Source: an uncultured Thermomicrobiales bacterium (GTDB lineage Bacteria; Chloroflexota; Chloroflexia; Thermomicrobiales; UBA6265). Taken from it: a stretch of 5,741 nt of DNA. Below the pieces are notes generated by a model. That model was not told the DNA's origin. It saw nothing but the letters and a program-made list of their open reading frames with translations, and ran no database searches. Where the stretch lies: positions 1-5,741 of the forward strand of contig CADCWH010000346.1 in assembly GCA_902806395.1 (NCBI GenBank). The letters run 5' to 3'. Both the position numbers and the translations under genes were made by a program. Shown in pieces: positions 5,380-5,741 of the stretch (position 1 is the stretch's first letter; each line of letters starts with the position of its first letter).

Positions 5380-5741
5380 ATGACTGAGTCGCCCCCTCGG
5401 TCCCGACCACGCACGGGTGTCGACCCAGTCATTGGTCGCCGGACGGCGGTCGCCGGGCTCGCCGCACTTTTCACCACGTCGGCCGCCGCGACCACACTGC
5501 TGGCCGGGCGCTGGCGCGATGTCACCGGCGTCACCGGTATCGTCGCCCTCGGGTGCGGTTCGTCGCTCTCGGTCCTCGTCCGGACATCGCGGGCCCGGCT
5601 CCTGATCGCCGCTGGAGACGATCCCGACGCCTTCGACCGCGCCTGGGGTAGCGTATCCCGCCCTACCACGCCGCGATTGGATGTCTTGATCTCGGCCGGA
5701 CGGGCGGGATCGGCGGCGGTCCCCGAGCACGTCCTCCAACG
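5380..5741 (+). CDS. Unknown membrane protein, N-terminal part only (runs off right edge)
   Basis: An ATG ten bases after the kinase stop opens a frame of 120 complete codons with no stop before the window ends. The N-terminal 22 residues are basic and Pro-rich (MTESPPRSRPRTG and on). Two hydrophobic stretches follow, at about residues 24-43 (VAGLAALFTTSAAATTLLAG) and 48-67 (VTGIVALGCGSSLSVLV), suggesting a TM hairpin. After that comes a more polar region with RLLIAAGDDPDAFDRAWG that is probably cytoplasmic. I recognise no family. An in-frame ATG at 5356 would overlap the kinase end by 14 bases and is an alternative start; neither start has a good RBS. The tight spacing suggests co-transcription with the kinase. 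Third-position G/C is high, as in the neighbouring genes. Confidence 0.7.
   Translation, partial: MTESPPRSRPRTGVDPVIGRRTAVAGLAALFTTSAAATTLLAGRWRDVTGVTGIVALGCGSSLSVLVRTSRARLLIAAGDDPDAFDRAWGSVSRPTTPRLDVLISAGRAGSAAVPEHVLQ

Noticed and set aside
2889..5669. Two long minus-strand ORFs (2889-4256 and 4263-5669)
   Set aside because: They mirror ispE and the PASTA kinase, whose domains are complete. Compositions are shadow-like (Arg, Gly, Asp, His), with no RBS-supported start or domain.

Overview
The window is very GC-rich and gene-dense. It reads as chromosomal DNA from a high-GC bacterium with a Gram-positive-type cell envelope. My best inference is a Chloroflexota relative (Thermomicrobia-like): the selD/rsmA/ispE/PASTA-kinase proteins, the Thr/Val-rich linker of the kinase and the codon use all fit. 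An actinobacterium cannot be excluded without a search. I see no mobile elements, CRISPR arrays, rRNA or tRNA.

Layout. At the left edge a minus-strand gene of unknown function starts at 158 and runs off the window. A 271-bp divergent intergenic region (159-429) holds a good sigma-70-type promoter (TTGACC, 18-bp spacer, TATAGT) reading rightward, followed by a leader hairpin and a Shine-Dalgarno site. This drives a compact block: selD (430-1482), rsmA (1479-2348) and ispE (2345-3322), joined by 4-base GTGA and ATGA overlaps. After ispE comes a strong hairpin (3338-3376) and then an extended -10 promoter (3432-3440). Next is a PASTA-domain Ser/Thr kinase starting at TTG (3465-5369). Ten bases later a probable two-TM membrane protein begins (5380) and runs off the right edge.

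Main point. The selD reading frame contains an in-frame TGA at 481-483, exactly where SelD proteins carry their catalytic Cys or Sec. Upstream lies a proper RBS and ATG, and downstream all conserved SelD residues follow in the same frame. A 9-bp hairpin with a GGU-containing apex starts 24 nt after the TGA and is a good candidate bacterial SECIS element. The gene should therefore encode a 350-residue selenoprotein (Sec18) that itself makes the selenium donor needed for Sec synthesis. A standard gene caller would stop at the TGA or restart at GTG 604, losing the catalytic residue, the essential Lys and the first metal/ATP-binding Asp.

How the genes work together. The operon combines selenophosphate supply (SelD), a late step of 16S rRNA maturation (RsmA) and the MEP isoprenoid pathway (IspE). 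The last two are often neighbours in bacteria; selD as the lead gene is the unusual element. The kinase appears to be a separate transcription unit for cell-wall sensing and may be co-transcribed with the following membrane protein.
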